Source: Carnobacterium divergens | Lineage (GTDB): Bacteria; Bacillota; Bacilli; Lactobacillales; Carnobacteriaceae | DNA length: 64,000 bases | NCBI RefSeq assembly: GCF_900258435.1 | Contig: NZ_LT992558.1 | Location: forward strand, 1,253,246 to 1,317,245 | Direction: 5' to 3' | Part shown: one piece after another, positions 28,118 to 37,404 of the stretch | How the letters are laid out: the number at the start of each line of letters is the position of its first letter | Numbering within the stretch: the stretch's first letter is position 1 | Position numbers and translations under genes: made by a program | The notes under the pieces: generated by a model | Seen by the model: the letters and a program-made list of their open reading frames with translations, nothing else | Databases searched by the model: none | What the model was told of the DNA's origin: nothing

Positions 28118-29554
28118 ATGAATTATCCATGGAAAAATCTTAGTCCAAAAGATGGCTTTAAAGTCCGTCAAAATGGCTTGCTTTCAGATATGGATCAAAA
28201 AATTCTCACTTTTTTATATCAGCCTCTGATTGGAGCCACTGCCTACAGTCTTTATATGACCTTATGGACAGAAGTTGAAGATGATAAGTATTGGAGTGAC
28301 GGTATTCTTCATTCAGAATTGCTGGCACTATTAAATATTGGAATTCCAGAATTGTATCAAGCTAGAATTAAACTTGAAGCCATTGGCTTACTTAAAACGT
28401 ATGTCAGTTCAGAACAAGAAAAAAACTTTGTTTATGAACTTCTATCTCCACAACCAGTCCATGTCTTTTTTAAAGACGATTTGTTAAGTTTGTTGTTATT
28501 TGAAAAAGTAGGCGAACGGAAATTCAGAAAGCTACGCCAACGATTCACATCGAATTCAGTTAATCCCAAAGAATTTGAAGAGATTACAAAATCATTCCTA
28601 GATGTCTATCATTTTGATAGTCAACTATTTAATCAAGAAAAAAATCTATTGACCGAGCCAGTCGAACTGGTGGGTGCTACAGAAAGTACGGTACCTCAAT
28701 TGGATTCTAAGCAGTTTGATTTTAAATTTTTCTATGATGGCTTATCTACTCAATATATCAATCGATCTTCCATTACAAAAGAAATTGAAAAGACGATTAT
28801 TGTGTTGAACACAATGTACGGGGTCGATGAATTAAAAATGCAAAAAGCTGTTTTAGAAGCATCTGATATTGATACAGGCAAAGTAGATGACCGTAAGCTC
28901 AAGCAATTGATATACGATCAGTATCATCAAACCAATCAACAAGCTGTGCATGTAAAAGATGTTATGGAAGAAGTGATTACCACTTCAAAAACGAAGCGTC
29001 AATTTAGAAAAAATGAATTGAAGCATCAAGGCTTTACCAATGAGGATATTGCTGTAATTGAAGTAAGTGAAACCATGACTCCTTATGATTTTATGACATC
29101 CATCAAAGAACAAAAAGGTGGATTTGTTGCCAAAACAGAAGAGTGGACGTTAGAAAATTTGCTTAAAAGAGCCAATTTACCGTCATCCGTAGTCAATATT
29201 TTGATCCATTATGTGTTAGTCGTCCGAGGAAATCCAACCTTTACTCAAAATTTAGCTGACAGTATTGCCAATGATTGGAGTCAAGACAACGTCACTTCTC
29301 CAGAACGAGCGATTCAAAAAGTAAAAGAACTTTATCAAGAAAATGCAGCTAAAAAACAAAAACGAGAAGAACAACAAAAAAGCTACTCAAAATCAAAACC
29401 TGCTACTTATCGCAACAATCAAACCAGTACAAGAAAAGAAACCCTACCAGAATGGGCAAAAGATGATTATCAAGAAACCGAAGAAAAACCGATGAGCAAA
29501 GAAGAGCAAGAAGCCTTTATGCAACGAATCAAACGGTTAGAAAAACAAAATTAG
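28118..29554 (+). CDS. dnaB: Replication initiation and membrane attachment protein DnaB
   Basis: A 478-residue Firmicutes primosome protein (not the helicase called DnaB in E. coli) that helps DnaI load the replicative helicase at oriC and at restarted forks. It has the N-terminal winged-helix part (LTFLYQPLIGATAYSLYMTLW) and the DnaB/DnaD C-terminal DDBH2-type region near residues 330-410 (WTLENLLKRANLPSSVVNILIHYVL). A charged, Lys/Glu/Gln-rich tail follows. dnaI is 6-18 nt downstream. Confidence 0.93.
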   Translation: MNYPWKNLSPKDGFKVRQNGLLSDMDQKILTFLYQPLIGATAYSLYMTLWTEVEDDKYWSDGILHSELLALLNIGIPELYQARIKLEAIGLLKTYVSSEQEKNFVYELLSPQPVHVFFKDDLLSLLLFEKVGERKFRKLRQRFTSNSVNPKEFEEITKSFLDVYHFDSQLFNQEKNLLTEPVELVGATESTVPQLDSKQFDFKFFYDGLSTQYINRSSITKEIEKTIIVLNTMYGVDELKMQKAVLEASDIDTGKVDDRKLKQLIYDQYHQTNQQAVHVKDVMEEVITTSKTKRQFRKNELKHQGFTNEDIAVIEVSETMTPYDFMTSIKEQKGGFVAKTEEWTLENLLKRANLPSSVVNILIHYVLVVRGNPTFTQNLADSIANDWSQDNVTSPERAIQKVKELYQENAAKKQKREEQQKSYSKSKPATYRNNQTSTRKETLPEWAKDDYQETEEKPMSKEEQEAFMQRIKRLEKQN

Positions 29555-29572
29555 GAAAGGATGGTGAACAAA

Positions 29573-30499
29573 ATGGAAGATATGGGCAAAGGTTTATCTA
29601 AACTCATTAAAGAACGAAACTTAGAAAGCCAGTACGATTCTTTGATGAAAGAAGTCTTAAGAGACGAGGATGTCATAAGCTTCATTGAAGAAAATCGAGA
29701 AAAATTAACAGATGAACGAATCGTACGAAGCTATGCAAAACTTTACGAATACGTTCAAGAAAAAAAGAAATTTCAGCGTAAAGATGGCATGATGGCACCA
29801 GGCTATATGCCAAAATTATTTATGAATTTTCACGTTATCGACGTTACGTATGTTCCGACAACTGAATTGATTGCCAAACAAAAAGAAAATGAGATTCGTG
29901 AACGAATTCATTCAATGGATATGCCAAAAGATGTTCGTAATGCAACGCTAGCTAAATTTGAATTAACTGATGAGCGGCGTGAAGCCGTTTCGGAAGCACT
30001 TGATTTTATTGATTCTTATTTAAGTGATCCAAAAGGGTTTCATAAATCGTTATATTTACAAGGATCTTTTGGAGTGGGGAAAACCTATTTATTAGGAGCT
30101 CTTGCCCATGAATTGGCAAAAAATGGCTATGCCAGTACATTGATGCACTTTCCATCTTTTGCAGTTGAAATGAAACAATCCATTGGCAAAAATGATATGA
30201 GTGAAAAATTGGATATGGTCAAAAAATCAGCCATCTTAATGTTAGATGATATTGGAGCAGATTCGATGTCTAGCTGGATTCGTGATGATGTTTTAGGTGT
30301 TATTTTGCAATACAGAATGCAAGAGCAATTGCCAACCTTCTTTTCATCAAACTTTGATATGAAGCAATTAGAAAACGAACATTTAAGAACTAGTCAACGG
30401 GGAGAAGATGAGCCTTTAAAGGCAAAACGAATTATGGAACGAATTCGTTATCTTGCAAAAGAAATTAAGATGACAGGGAAAAATAGACGTAATGGATAA
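29573..30499 (+). CDS. dnaI: Primosomal helicase loader DnaI
   Basis: A AAA+ ATPase of about 308 residues that loads the replicative helicase. The N-terminal part binds helicase; the ATPase has Walker A GSFGVGKT (about 165-172), Walker B AILMLDDIGAD (about 222-232) and the arginine-finger region near RIMERIRYLA. The start is uncertain: ATG at 29561 overlaps the ribosome site GGAAAGG, so ATG at 29573 is preferred. It is the last gene before the thrS T-box leader. Confidence 0.94.
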   Translation: MEDMGKGLSKLIKERNLESQYDSLMKEVLRDEDVISFIEENREKLTDERIVRSYAKLYEYVQEKKKFQRKDGMMAPGYMPKLFMNFHVIDVTYVPTTELIAKQKENEIRERIHSMDMPKDVRNATLAKFELTDERREAVSEALDFIDSYLSDPKGFHKSLYLQGSFGVGKTYLLGALAHELAKNGYASTLMHFPSFAVEMKQSIGKNDMSEKLDMVKKSAILMLDDIGADSMSSWIRDDVLGVILQYRMQEQLPTFFSSNFDMKQLENEHLRTSQRGEDEPLKAKRIMERIRYLAKEIKMTGKNRRNG

Positions 30500-30559
30500 T
30501 TTGTTTTTGTTATTTAACGATTGTTACTTGAAAACTCAGAGAAAAAGTGTTTTAATTAG

Positions 30560-30835
30560 GTCAATAGATTAAATCAATGAGAAAGACACCAAGACAAGAA
30601 GCCTATTTACCAGAGAGGAAAGCATTTGCTGAGAGCTTTCTAAACAAGAACTTGTTTTGACCACTTTCAAGTGCCACTGTGAACCAGTTATGAACTAGCA
30701 GTTTGGCCGTTTCGCTAACGTTATCAAGCCTAAGAGCAAGAGTCTATTTTGGACTCTAAAATTGGGTGGAACCACGACTAGATCGTCCCTTTTACAACAA
30801 GTAATGTTAGTTGTTGTAAAAGGGGCTTTTTTTAT
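30560..30835 (+). ncRNA. Threonine T-box leader of thrS
   Basis: The 382-nt gap before thrS holds a T-box riboswitch that reads uncharged tRNA-Thr. The conserved T-box GGGTGGAACCACG is at 30764-30776. A terminator with the arm CCCTTTTACAACAA (30787-30800) paired with 30811-30824 and a T-run follows. Stem I lies upstream (about 30580-30690); its 3' side has GACCACTT, in which ACC or ACT would be the threonine specifier codon. I could not fix the exact specifier position by eye. Confidence 0.88.
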
Positions 30836-30881
30836 TTAGCAAAAGATTGATTTAAAAATTAACTACATTGGGGGAAGCAGT

Positions 30882-32819
30882 ATGTCAGAAATCAAGATTA
30901 CATTACCAGATGGCGCAATTAAAGAAGTTGCAGCAGGTTCATCAACGTTAGATATTGCGAAAAGTATCAGCAATAGTTTAGCAAAAAAAGCTTTAGCCGG
31001 AAAATTCAATGGAGAATTAGTCGATTTAGTTCGTCCACTTGAAGTAGATGGAAGCTTAGAAATTATTACACCCGATCACGAAGATGCCTTACAAATCATT
31101 CGTCATTCTTCTGCTCATTTAATGGCAAATGCGTTGCGTCGTTTATATCCAGATATTCATTTTGGTGTAGGTCCAGCAATTGAAAGTGGATTTTATTACG
31201 ATACTGATACTGAAACACCTATCACAGAAGAAGACTTACCAAAAATCGAAGCTGAAATGATGAAAATCGTGAAAGAAAATAATCCGATTGTTCGCAAAGA
31301 AGTGACTCGTGAAGAAGCGCTAGACTTGTTTAAAGAAGATCCTTACAAAGTAGAATTGATTACAGCGTTGCCAGCAGATGAAACAATCACAGTCTACGAT
31401 CAAGGCGATTTTGTTGATTTATGTCGCGGGGTCCATGTTCCTTCAACAGGCCGTATTCAAGTATTCAAATTATTGTCTCTTGCAGGAGCTTACTGGAGAG
31501 GTGATTCATCTAACAAAATGATGCAACGTATTTATGGAACAGCCTTTTTTGATAAAAAAGACTTAAAAGAATTTATCAAAATGCGCGAAGAAGCAAAAGA
31601 ACGCGACCATCGTAAACTAGGTAAAGAATTAGATCTATTTATGATTTCTCCAGAAGTAGGATCAGGATTGCCATTCTGGTTGCCAAAAGGTGCGACAATT
31701 CGTCGCACTATCGAACGTTACATCACAGATAAAGAAATCAGTTTAGGCTATCAACACGTTTACACTCCAATTATGGCAAACGTTGACCTTTATAAAACAT
31801 CTGGTCACTGGGATCATTACCATGAAGACATGTTCCCACCAATGGATATGGGAGACGGCGAAATGCTAGTGTTGCGTCCAATGAACTGTCCTCATCATAT
31901 GATGGTTTATAAAAATGACGTTCATAGTTACCGCGAATTGCCAATCCGTATTGCAGAATTAGGCATGATGCACCGTTATGAAAAGAGTGGCGCATTATCA
32001 GGATTGCAACGAGTTCGTGAGATGACTCTTAATGATGGACATACATTTGTTCGTCCAGATCAAATCAAAGACGAATTTAAACGCACATTGGAATTAATGG
32101 TGGCAGTCTATGAAGACTTTGATATTACCGATTACCGTTTCCGTTTAAGCTATCGTGATCCAAAAAATACAGACAAATACTTTGATGATGATGCAATGTG
32201 GGAAAAAGCACAAATCATGCTAAAAGCTGCTATGGATGAAATGGAATTAGAATACTTTGAAGCAGACGGAGAAGCAGCATTTTATGGTCCTAAACTAGAC
32301 GTTCAAGTGAAAACAGCAATGGGAATTGAAGAAACATTGTCAACAATTCAATTAGATTTCCTATTACCAGAGCGTTTTGATCTAACTTATGTTGGAGACG
32401 ATGGCGAAAATAATCACCGTCCTGTTGTTATTCATCGCGGTATCGTATCTACAATGGAACGCTTTGTGGCCTACTTGACTGAAGTATACAAAGGCGCCTT
32501 CCCGACATGGTTAGCACCTGTTCAAGCTACAATTATTCCAGTTAATATGGATATGCACTCAGATTATGCTTTTGAAATCAAAGAACGCCTGACAGCTGCA
32601 GGTATGCGGGTTGAAGTGGATGACCGCAACGAAAAAATGGGTTATAAAATTCGTGCTTCACAAACTCAAAAAATTCCGTATCAATTAGTTGTTGGAGATA
32701 ATGAAGTAAAAGAAGCAACCGTTGCTGTCCGCAAGTATGGCGAAAAAGAAACAACGGACATGGCTTTAAATATGTTTATAGATGTTATGGTTGCAGAAGT
32801 AACGAACTTTAGTAAATAA
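30882..32819 (+). CDS. thrS: Threonyl-tRNA synthetase
   Basis: A 645-residue class II synthetase with N-terminal TGS domain (1-62), editing domain ([35 protein letters not shown]), catalytic core (motif 2 region with [13 protein letters not shown] and [26 protein letters not shown], zinc Cys and His residues) and C-terminal anticodon domain (from about 540, [10 protein letters not shown]). GGGGGAAGC precedes the ATG. Expression should rise under threonine starvation through the T-box. Confidence 0.97.
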   Translation: MSEIKITLPDGAIKEVAAGSSTLDIAKSISNSLAKKALAGKFNGELVDLVRPLEVDGSLEIITPDHEDALQIIRHSSAHLMANALRRLYPDIHFGVGPAIESGFYYDTDTETPITEEDLPKIEAEMMKIVKENNPIVRKEVTREEALDLFKEDPYKVELITALPADETITVYDQGDFVDLCRGVHVPSTGRIQVFKLLSLAGAYWRGDSSNKMMQRIYGTAFFDKKDLKEFIKMREEAKERDHRKLGKELDLFMISPEVGSGLPFWLPKGATIRRTIERYITDKEISLGYQHVYTPIMANVDLYKTSGHWDHYHEDMFPPMDMGDGEMLVLRPMNCPHHMMVYKNDVHSYRELPIRIAELGMMHRYEKSGALSGLQRVREMTLNDGHTFVRPDQIKDEFKRTLELMVAVYEDFDITDYRFRLSYRDPKNTDKYFDDDAMWEKAQIMLKAAMDEMELEYFEADGEAAFYGPKLDVQVKTAMGIEETLSTIQLDFLLPERFDLTYVGDDGENNHRPVVIHRGIVSTMERFVAYLTEVYKGAFPTWLAPVQATIIPVNMDMHSDYAFEIKERLTAAGMRVEVDDRNEKMGYKIRASQTQKIPYQLVVGDNEVKEATVAVRKYGEKETTDMALNMFIDVMVAEVTNFSK

Positions 32820-32826
32820 TAAAAAG

Positions 32827-32865
32827 CGGTTATAGAATTCTTAAGAATTTTATAACCGTTTTTTT
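32827..32865 (+). terminator. Rho-independent terminator of thrS
   Basis: A 14-bp stem (32827-32840 with 32845-32858), TTAA loop, then T7. Confidence 0.88.
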
Positions 32866-32935
32866 GTATAAATTAATTTTTTAATATGATAAAATTAATA
32901 ATTGTATAGGAATTTTTTGAGTTGGAGTGGAAAAA

Positions 32936-34288
32936 ATGGGAATGTATGAAAAACTAGTAGGTGTTGGTTTAATCGTAGCAAGTGGTTTATATGGGCTTTC
33001 TTTAATTGGAAATGCGAGTCAAAAAATTGATTATCCCAATGAAGGCATGCGCTTTTTTGAACCAAAAACTGTAAATCAACTAGAACAACAACAACTAGAT
33101 AAGTACAGGGATAGAAAAGTTGAGGCAGAAAAAAAAGTTCCTCATTTAAAAGATTATTTAAAAGAACCCTGTAGTTATTTTTTAAATATTAAAAAAACTC
33201 AACAAGGATCTGAAAGTTTGTCCTACCGTATTACAGAAATAGAACCGATTTTAAAATCCCACTCAGCAACCTTTGAAAAACGAACAGAAATGAGTACTGT
33301 CAATCCAAAAGAAGGAACAGAGTTGGAATTACAAACTATTTTTACGGATGCTAGTAATGGAGTAGAGTCTTTGAAACAAGATATAATAAAAAAAATAAAC
33401 GAGATGCAAGTTTATTCAACAGAGCAAAAACAAGAGGTAATCCAACAAGTAACCGATCAAATAGAACCAAATTTAAATCACTACAGCATGTCAGATGATT
33501 TATTTGAATTTGAGCTAAAAGACAGAACCATTCAAGTTCCAAAAGCTGAGTTAAAAAGGATCATTAAGCCGGATTACCTATCCTCACAATTAAATCAACA
33601 AGTAGCAGATGAAATTCAGCAAGAAAAAATAGCAGAACAAAAACGCATTCAAGAAGAAGTAAGACGTCACCAAGCAAAAAATCCAATTGCAAAAGTCAGC
33701 GGGAAAGTAGTAGCATTAACTTTTGACGATGGACCAAGCCCTACTGTAACGCCACGTGTATTAGAACTCTTAAAAAAATACAATGCAAAAGCGACCTTCT
33801 TTGTTTTAGGGAAAAACGCCATAGCCAATCCAAGTTTAATCCAGCAAGAAATTGGAAATGGCAATGAAATTGGCAACCATAGTTGGAATCATGCTGACTT
33901 AACGAAATTAAAAAAAGACGGTGCACTTAGCCAAATTCAGCAAACCAATCAAGCCGTCAAACAAGCATCTGGTTACGATGTTCAGTTAGTCCGACCACCG
34001 TATGGAGCCATTACGAAAGAATTAAGCCCTATTATCGGCATGCCAGTCATTCAATGGTCAGTAGATTCGCTAGACTGGAAAACTAAAAATGGGGTAGCCG
34101 TACACAAAGAAGTGATGAGCCACGTCAAAAATGGTTCCATTGTGTTAATGCATGATATTCATCCGACCACGGCTGATGGGCTGGAGCAAATTTTAAAGGA
34201 GTTAAAAGAGCAAGGCTATCAATTTGTTACCATTAGTGAATTATTTGGAACACCAATGGTGCCTGGGAAAGCTTATTACAACGATTGA
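32936..34288 (+). CDS. Membrane-anchored polysaccharide deacetylase (PgdA-like)
   Basis: A 450-residue extracellular enzyme anchored by an N-terminal hydrophobic segment (about residues 5-25). Residues 30-240 are a charged, partly coiled region. The NodB homology domain covers about 252-440 with the metal and catalytic motifs TFDDGPS, HSWNH, RPPYG, WSVDSLDW and VLMHDIH. Expected role: N-deacetylation of peptidoglycan GlcNAc or a related polymer, which raises lysozyme resistance. ATG 32936 follows TTGGAGTGG. It stands alone between terminator and the infC promoter. Confidence 0.9.
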   Translation: MGMYEKLVGVGLIVASGLYGLSLIGNASQKIDYPNEGMRFFEPKTVNQLEQQQLDKYRDRKVEAEKKVPHLKDYLKEPCSYFLNIKKTQQGSESLSYRITEIEPILKSHSATFEKRTEMSTVNPKEGTELELQTIFTDASNGVESLKQDIIKKINEMQVYSTEQKQEVIQQVTDQIEPNLNHYSMSDDLFEFELKDRTIQVPKAELKRIIKPDYLSSQLNQQVADEIQQEKIAEQKRIQEEVRRHQAKNPIAKVSGKVVALTFDDGPSPTVTPRVLELLKKYNAKATFFVLGKNAIANPSLIQQEIGNGNEIGNHSWNHADLTKLKKDGALSQIQQTNQAVKQASGYDVQLVRPPYGAITKELSPIIGMPVIQWSVDSLDWKTKNGVAVHKEVMSHVKNGSIVLMHDIHPTTADGLEQILKELKEQGYQFVTISELFGTPMVPGKAYYND

Positions 34289-34301
34289 TTTCTAAAAAGA
34301 G

Positions 34302-34330
34302 TTGACATATTTCTAAAAAAAAGGTATACT
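34302..34330 (+). promoter_or_regulatory. infC operon promoter
   Basis: Consensus TTGACA at 34302-34307 and TATACT at 34325-34330 with a 17-bp spacer. Confidence 0.85.
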
Positions 34331-34336
34331 ATAAAA

Positions 34337-34475
34337 GTTGAGAAAACAAAGCAGAAGCACCCGCTTCTCGCCTTAGTAGACAAATGTCGCTGGGCTAGAT
34401 ATAAAAGATGATATCTTGCGTAATGCAAGTTCGGATATTTATAGGCGGGTTCATATAGAACTCGTCTATTTTTCT
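34337..34475 (+). ncRNA. L20-type leader of the infC-rpmI-rplT operon
   Basis: A structured 5' leader precedes infC. It has an early hairpin (GCAGAAGC with GCTTCTCGC), a middle region, and a terminator-like stem of 12 pairs (34441-34452 with 34458-34469) followed by TTTT. In Firmicutes such a leader binds ribosomal protein L20 and causes early termination, so L20 limits its own operon. The position and terminator are seen; the L20 binding is by analogy. Confidence 0.72.
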
Positions 34476-34507
34476 GCTGTACATTCTCGCGAATTTGATG
34501 GAGGTGA

Positions 34508-35029
34508 ATGACCATAGCAAAAGATATGATGGTAAATGACGGCATTCGTGCTCGTGAGTTACGCTTAATAGGCGACGATGGAGAACAGCTTGGTGTGAAA
34601 ACAAAAAGCGAAGCTCTTAAACTTGCTGAACAAGCTAATCTTGACCTAGTATTAGTAGCACCAACGGCAAAACCGCCAGTTGCTCGTGTCATGGATTACG
34701 GTAAATTCCGTTTTGAACAACAAAAGAAAGAACGTGAAGCCCGTAAAAACCAAAAAATCATTAACGTAAAAGAAGTTCGTTTAAGTCCGACAATTGATGT
34801 CAATGACTTTAACACTAAATTACGTAATGCTCGCAAATTCCTTGAAAAAGGTGACAAAGTGAAAGCTTCGATCCGATTTAAAGGCCGTGCCATTACTCAT
34901 AAAGAGATTGGCCAAAAAGTTTTAAACCGTTTAGCTGAAGAAACTGCTGATATTTCAACAGTAGAATCAAAAGCAAAAATGGATGGACGTAGTATGTTCT
35001 TGGTCTTAGCACCAAAGAATGATAAGTAA
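34508..35029 (+). CDS. infC: Translation initiation factor IF-3
   Basis: A 173-residue IF-3 with the N-terminal domain ([22 protein letters not shown]), linker and C-terminal 30S-binding domain ([31 protein letters not shown]). The start is uncertain. The ATG at 34508 directly abuts the full anti-SD match GGAGGTGA (34500-34507), leaving no spacer. The in-frame ATA at 34514 (peptide IAKDMMVND) sits 6 nt after it. IF-3 genes elsewhere begin with AUU or AUA, which lets IF-3 repress itself, so ATA is the likelier start. Confidence 0.96.
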   Translation: MTIAKDMMVNDGIRARELRLIGDDGEQLGVKTKSEALKLAEQANLDLVLVAPTAKPPVARVMDYGKFRFEQQKKEREARKNQKIINVKEVRLSPTIDVNDFNTKLRNARKFLEKGDKVKASIRFKGRAITHKEIGQKVLNRLAEETADISTVESKAKMDGRSMFLVLAPKNDK

Positions 35030-35059
35030 GATCGATGTATTTTTAAGGAGGAAACACTA

Positions 35060-35260
35060 ATGCCAAAACAAAAAACACACCGCGGTTCTGCTAAACGTTT
35101 CAAAAGAACAGGTAATGGCGGACTAAAACGTCATAGCGCTTTTACAAGCCATATGTTTGCTAACAAATCACAAAAGCAAAAACGTAAATTACGTAAAGCT
35201 TCAATGGTTTCAGCTGGTGATTACAAACGCATTCGTCAACAATTATCACAAATGAAATAA
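35060..35260 (+). CDS. rpmI: 50S ribosomal protein L35
   Basis: A 66-residue, very basic L35 with the family start [28 protein letters not shown] lies before the ATG. Second gene of infC-rpmI-rplT. Confidence 0.97.
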   Translation: MPKQKTHRGSAKRFKRTGNGGLKRHSAFTSHMFANKSQKQKRKLRKASMVSAGDYKRIRQQLSQMK

Positions 35261-35378
35261 TTTTCAACTAGACGATTGCATTGCGTAATCCGTACTTAGA
35301 TGAAAAACACAACGATTAAAAAATTAGTGAAAAGAATTTTCTAAATAATAGAAAATTTCTTATAAGGAGGAAATTACT

Positions 35379-35738
35379 ATGCCACGTGTTAAAGGTGGGA
35401 CAGTTACCCGTAAACGCCGTAAAAAGATTTTAAAATTATCAAAAGGTTATTACGGAGCAAAAAGCAAATTATTTAAAGTAGCAAATCAACAAGTGATGAA
35501 ATCTTATCAATATGCATACAGAGATCGTCGTCAAAAGAAACGTGATTTCCGTAAATTATGGATCGCTCGTATCAACGCAGCAGCTCGCATGAACAACATG
35601 AGCTACAGTGTATTGATGCACGGTTTAAAAGTTGCTGGTATCGACATTAACCGTAAAATGTTAGCTGATATCGCTGTTCATGATGCAGCAGCATTTACTG
35701 CTCTTGCTGAACAAGCAAAAGATGCTTTAAACAAATAA
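35379..35738 (+). CDS. rplT: 50S ribosomal protein L20
   Basis: A 119-residue L20 ([28 protein letters not shown]), essential in 50S assembly and the expected autoregulator of the operon. The 118-nt gap before it contains an A/T-rich hairpin (AGAATTTTCTA region, 35333-35360) just before AAGGAGG. Its last codons (QAKDALNK, stop) are repeated 2.76 kb downstream at 38470-38496, with a single synonymous change. Confidence 0.97.
   Translation: MPRVKGGTVTRKRRKKILKLSKGYYGAKSKLFKVANQQVMKSYQYAYRDRRQKKRDFRKLWIARINAAARMNNMSYSVLMHGLKVAGIDINRKMLADIAVHDAAAFTALAEQAKDALNK
35712..35738 (+). repeat. Direct repeat copy 1 (rplT 3' end)
   Basis: The last 27 nt of rplT including the stop codon, encoding QAKDALNK. 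It matches 38470-38496 at 26 of 27 positions; the difference (GAT here, GAC there) is synonymous. Possible attachment-site half. Confidence 0.75.
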
Positions 35739-35745
35739 GATAGTT

Positions 35746-35778
35746 AGTCCCGCTCATTTGAGTGGGGCTTTTTTTTTG
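35746..35778 (+). terminator. Rho-independent terminator after rplT
   Basis: A stem of AGTCCCGCTC with GAGTGGGGCT (GU pairs) and a T9 run. Confidence 0.82.
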
Positions 35779-36003
35779 AGATTTTTTGACTATGACGATT
35801 GATTTTTTTCATGAAAGTTCCAAGGATGTTGGTATTTTCTATATCGGATTCCTTTGTTACTTAAATAAAAAAATGTTCTAAAGTGCCTCAGAAGATTCCA
35901 TAGGGTTGTTTTTTAACGAATAGAGATGGAGGATAAACTTATATTGAGAAATGAGAATATAGAAGAGGCTAAACTAGAATTGTTCTTTAAAAAAATGAAA
36001 TCC
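35779..36003. other. Gene-poor A/T-rich stretch at the left end of the MerR cassette
   Basis: The gap between rplT and the MerR gene (35739-36052) holds the rplT terminator at its left and the MerR promoter at its right. Between them I see no convincing gene. A 30-codon TTG-started frame at about 35943 after GGAGG runs through the MerR promoter and looks spurious. Confidence 0.5.
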
Positions 36004-36034
36004 TTGACCTTCGGGTTACCCAAAGGTTTATAAT
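36004..36034 (+). promoter_or_regulatory. MerR-type promoter with operator dyad
   Basis: TTGACC (36004-36009) and TATAAT (36029-36034) are 19 bp apart, the long spacer of promoters activated by MerR-family proteins through DNA untwisting. A dyad fills it: ACCTTCGGGT at 36007-36016 and ACCCAAAGGT at 36018-36027, 9 of 10 pairs matching. Confidence 0.75.
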
Positions 36035-36052
36035 AAGAATGAGGTGAGGGGA

Positions 36053-36775
36053 ATGTCAGAAAAACTAATGACGATTTCAGAGTTGGCAAAAGTATTTAAA
36101 ATAAATCAACACACGATTCGACACTATGAAGAAAAAGAGTTATTGTTACCATCTGAAATAAGTGAAAATGGGTATAGAAAATATGGGTTATCAGAAGCAT
36201 ATCAGTTAGCTTTCATATTATTTTTAAGAGAATTAGGATTAAGTTTGGCAAGTATTAAACTACTTATTGAAGAAGGTTCAAGAACGGATTATACAAGTAT
36301 TTTGTTAGAGAAGAAAGCAAAAATTATAGAAGAAAAACGACGTTTAGAGAAGTTAAGTAAAATGGTTGATGAACAAATTGTAATTAGTTCAAAATCGAAA
36401 GAAGAAATGTACACGGTCAATCATGCTATTAATTTAAGTTTACTCAAGCGTATGCCACTATCAGAAAGTTTTGGCATCTCTGACTTAGCTGAAATCAAAT
36501 TGAGTTCGGGACTTTTTATGGAAAAAATATATTACATTATCCATGAAACCTTTTATGATATATGCATTGAAGAAGCCAAAGGAACATACTTTAGTATTAG
36601 TTCAGGAAAGTATTATTTTCAATTAATTGAAATAGGCAGTGAAAAAGAAGTAGATAAAGAAATAGAACATGCACTATTAAATCACGGGTTCCCTCTAATT
36701 GCGATTGAAGATAGCGAACGTTTTTTAACAACTGGAAATCGAATCACCATCAAAGTCTTGGGAGAGAAAAAATGA
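36053..36775 (+). CDS. MerR family transcriptional regulator
   Basis: A 240-residue regulator. Residues 5-75 form the MerR winged helix-turn-helix (TISELAKVFKINQHTIRHYEEKELL, GYRKYG), then a dimerisation helix (about 75-118), then a C-terminal effector domain that I do not recognise. There is no metal-binding Cys cluster, so a small-molecule or drug signal is more likely than a metal. The gene lies directly behind a MerR-type promoter, so it probably controls itself and the two following genes. Its stop overlaps the next start (ATGA). Confidence 0.88.
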   Translation: MSEKLMTISELAKVFKINQHTIRHYEEKELLLPSEISENGYRKYGLSEAYQLAFILFLRELGLSLASIKLLIEEGSRTDYTSILLEKKAKIIEEKRRLEKLSKMVDEQIVISSKSKEEMYTVNHAINLSLLKRMPLSESFGISDLAEIKLSSGLFMEKIYYIIHETFYDICIEEAKGTYFSISSGKYYFQLIEIGSEKEVDKEIEHALLNHGFPLIAIEDSERFLTTGNRITIKVLGEKK

Positions 36776-37341
36776 TAGTGATAGAAAAAATAAACAGGTT
36801 AACTGAACAAGATTTAACTCTTTTATTCAAAGGATTTAAATCGAAATGGCAGAGGTTGCTAAAGGTCTATTCTTTTGAAGAATTTATTAGATTATATAAC
36901 AGCACTAGTCTAACAGAAGTCTGTTATCGAGTTGTTTATAATGGGCATTTAGCAGGTATTTTTGCTATTAATGGAGATTTTTCCAAAAAGAAAAGGAAGC
37001 TTATTAGAATTCAAAATTTTTCTGACTGGCGTTGGCATATCGGGCTGAAATTACTAAGTGTTAAAGTTGCAAAAAAGGAGTGTTATCTGTCATTTCTTGT
37101 AATTGAAGATGATTTTCAAGGGAAAGGGATTGGAAAAATGTGTTTGTACTATATTGAAACAGTTATGTTAAATTTAAATGAAATGAATTGCATTACCCTG
37201 TTTGTTTCAACTGAAAATAGTAGAGCTATAAAGTTATATGAACAACAAGGATTTAAAATTGATAGGCAACTACATTCATTTCTTACTGACTACTTTATTG
37301 GCGAAAAAAAATGGTATAAGATGAAAAAAGATTTAAATTGA
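36772..37341 (+). CDS. GNAT family N-acetyltransferase
   Basis: A 189-residue acetyltransferase. The acetyl-CoA loop DDFQGKGIGKMCL (about residues 113-125) matches the Q/R-x-x-G-x-G/A motif, and NSRAIKLYEQQGFKI (about 152-166) is the usual C-terminal motif. Substrate unknown. It overlaps the MerR gene by 4 nt and is therefore coupled to it. Frequent AUA and AGA/AGG codons here differ from the ribosomal genes just upstream, compatible with acquisition by transfer. Confidence 0.87.
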   Translation: MIVIEKINRLTEQDLTLLFKGFKSKWQRLLKVYSFEEFIRLYNSTSLTEVCYRVVYNGHLAGIFAINGDFSKKKRKLIRIQNFSDWRWHIGLKLLSVKVAKKECYLSFLVIEDDFQGKGIGKMCLYYIETVMLNLNEMNCITLFVSTENSRAIKLYEQQGFKIDRQLHSFLTDYFIGEKKWYKMKKDLN

Positions 37342-37404
37342 AGCGTTTTTTTAATGTAGTTTTCTATTTTTAGTAAATTTAATAATAAATAAAGGGTGAA
37401 TAAA

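Noticed and set aside
34276-34692. 138-codon open frame on the minus strand opposite infC
   Set aside because: It runs through the infC promoter, leader and coding region, has no ribosome site and no family resemblance; IF-3 on the plus strand explains the sequence.
35943-36033. 30-codon TTG-started frame after GGAGG before the MerR gene
   Set aside because: It overlaps the MerR promoter and operator entirely and the product has no recognisable feature.
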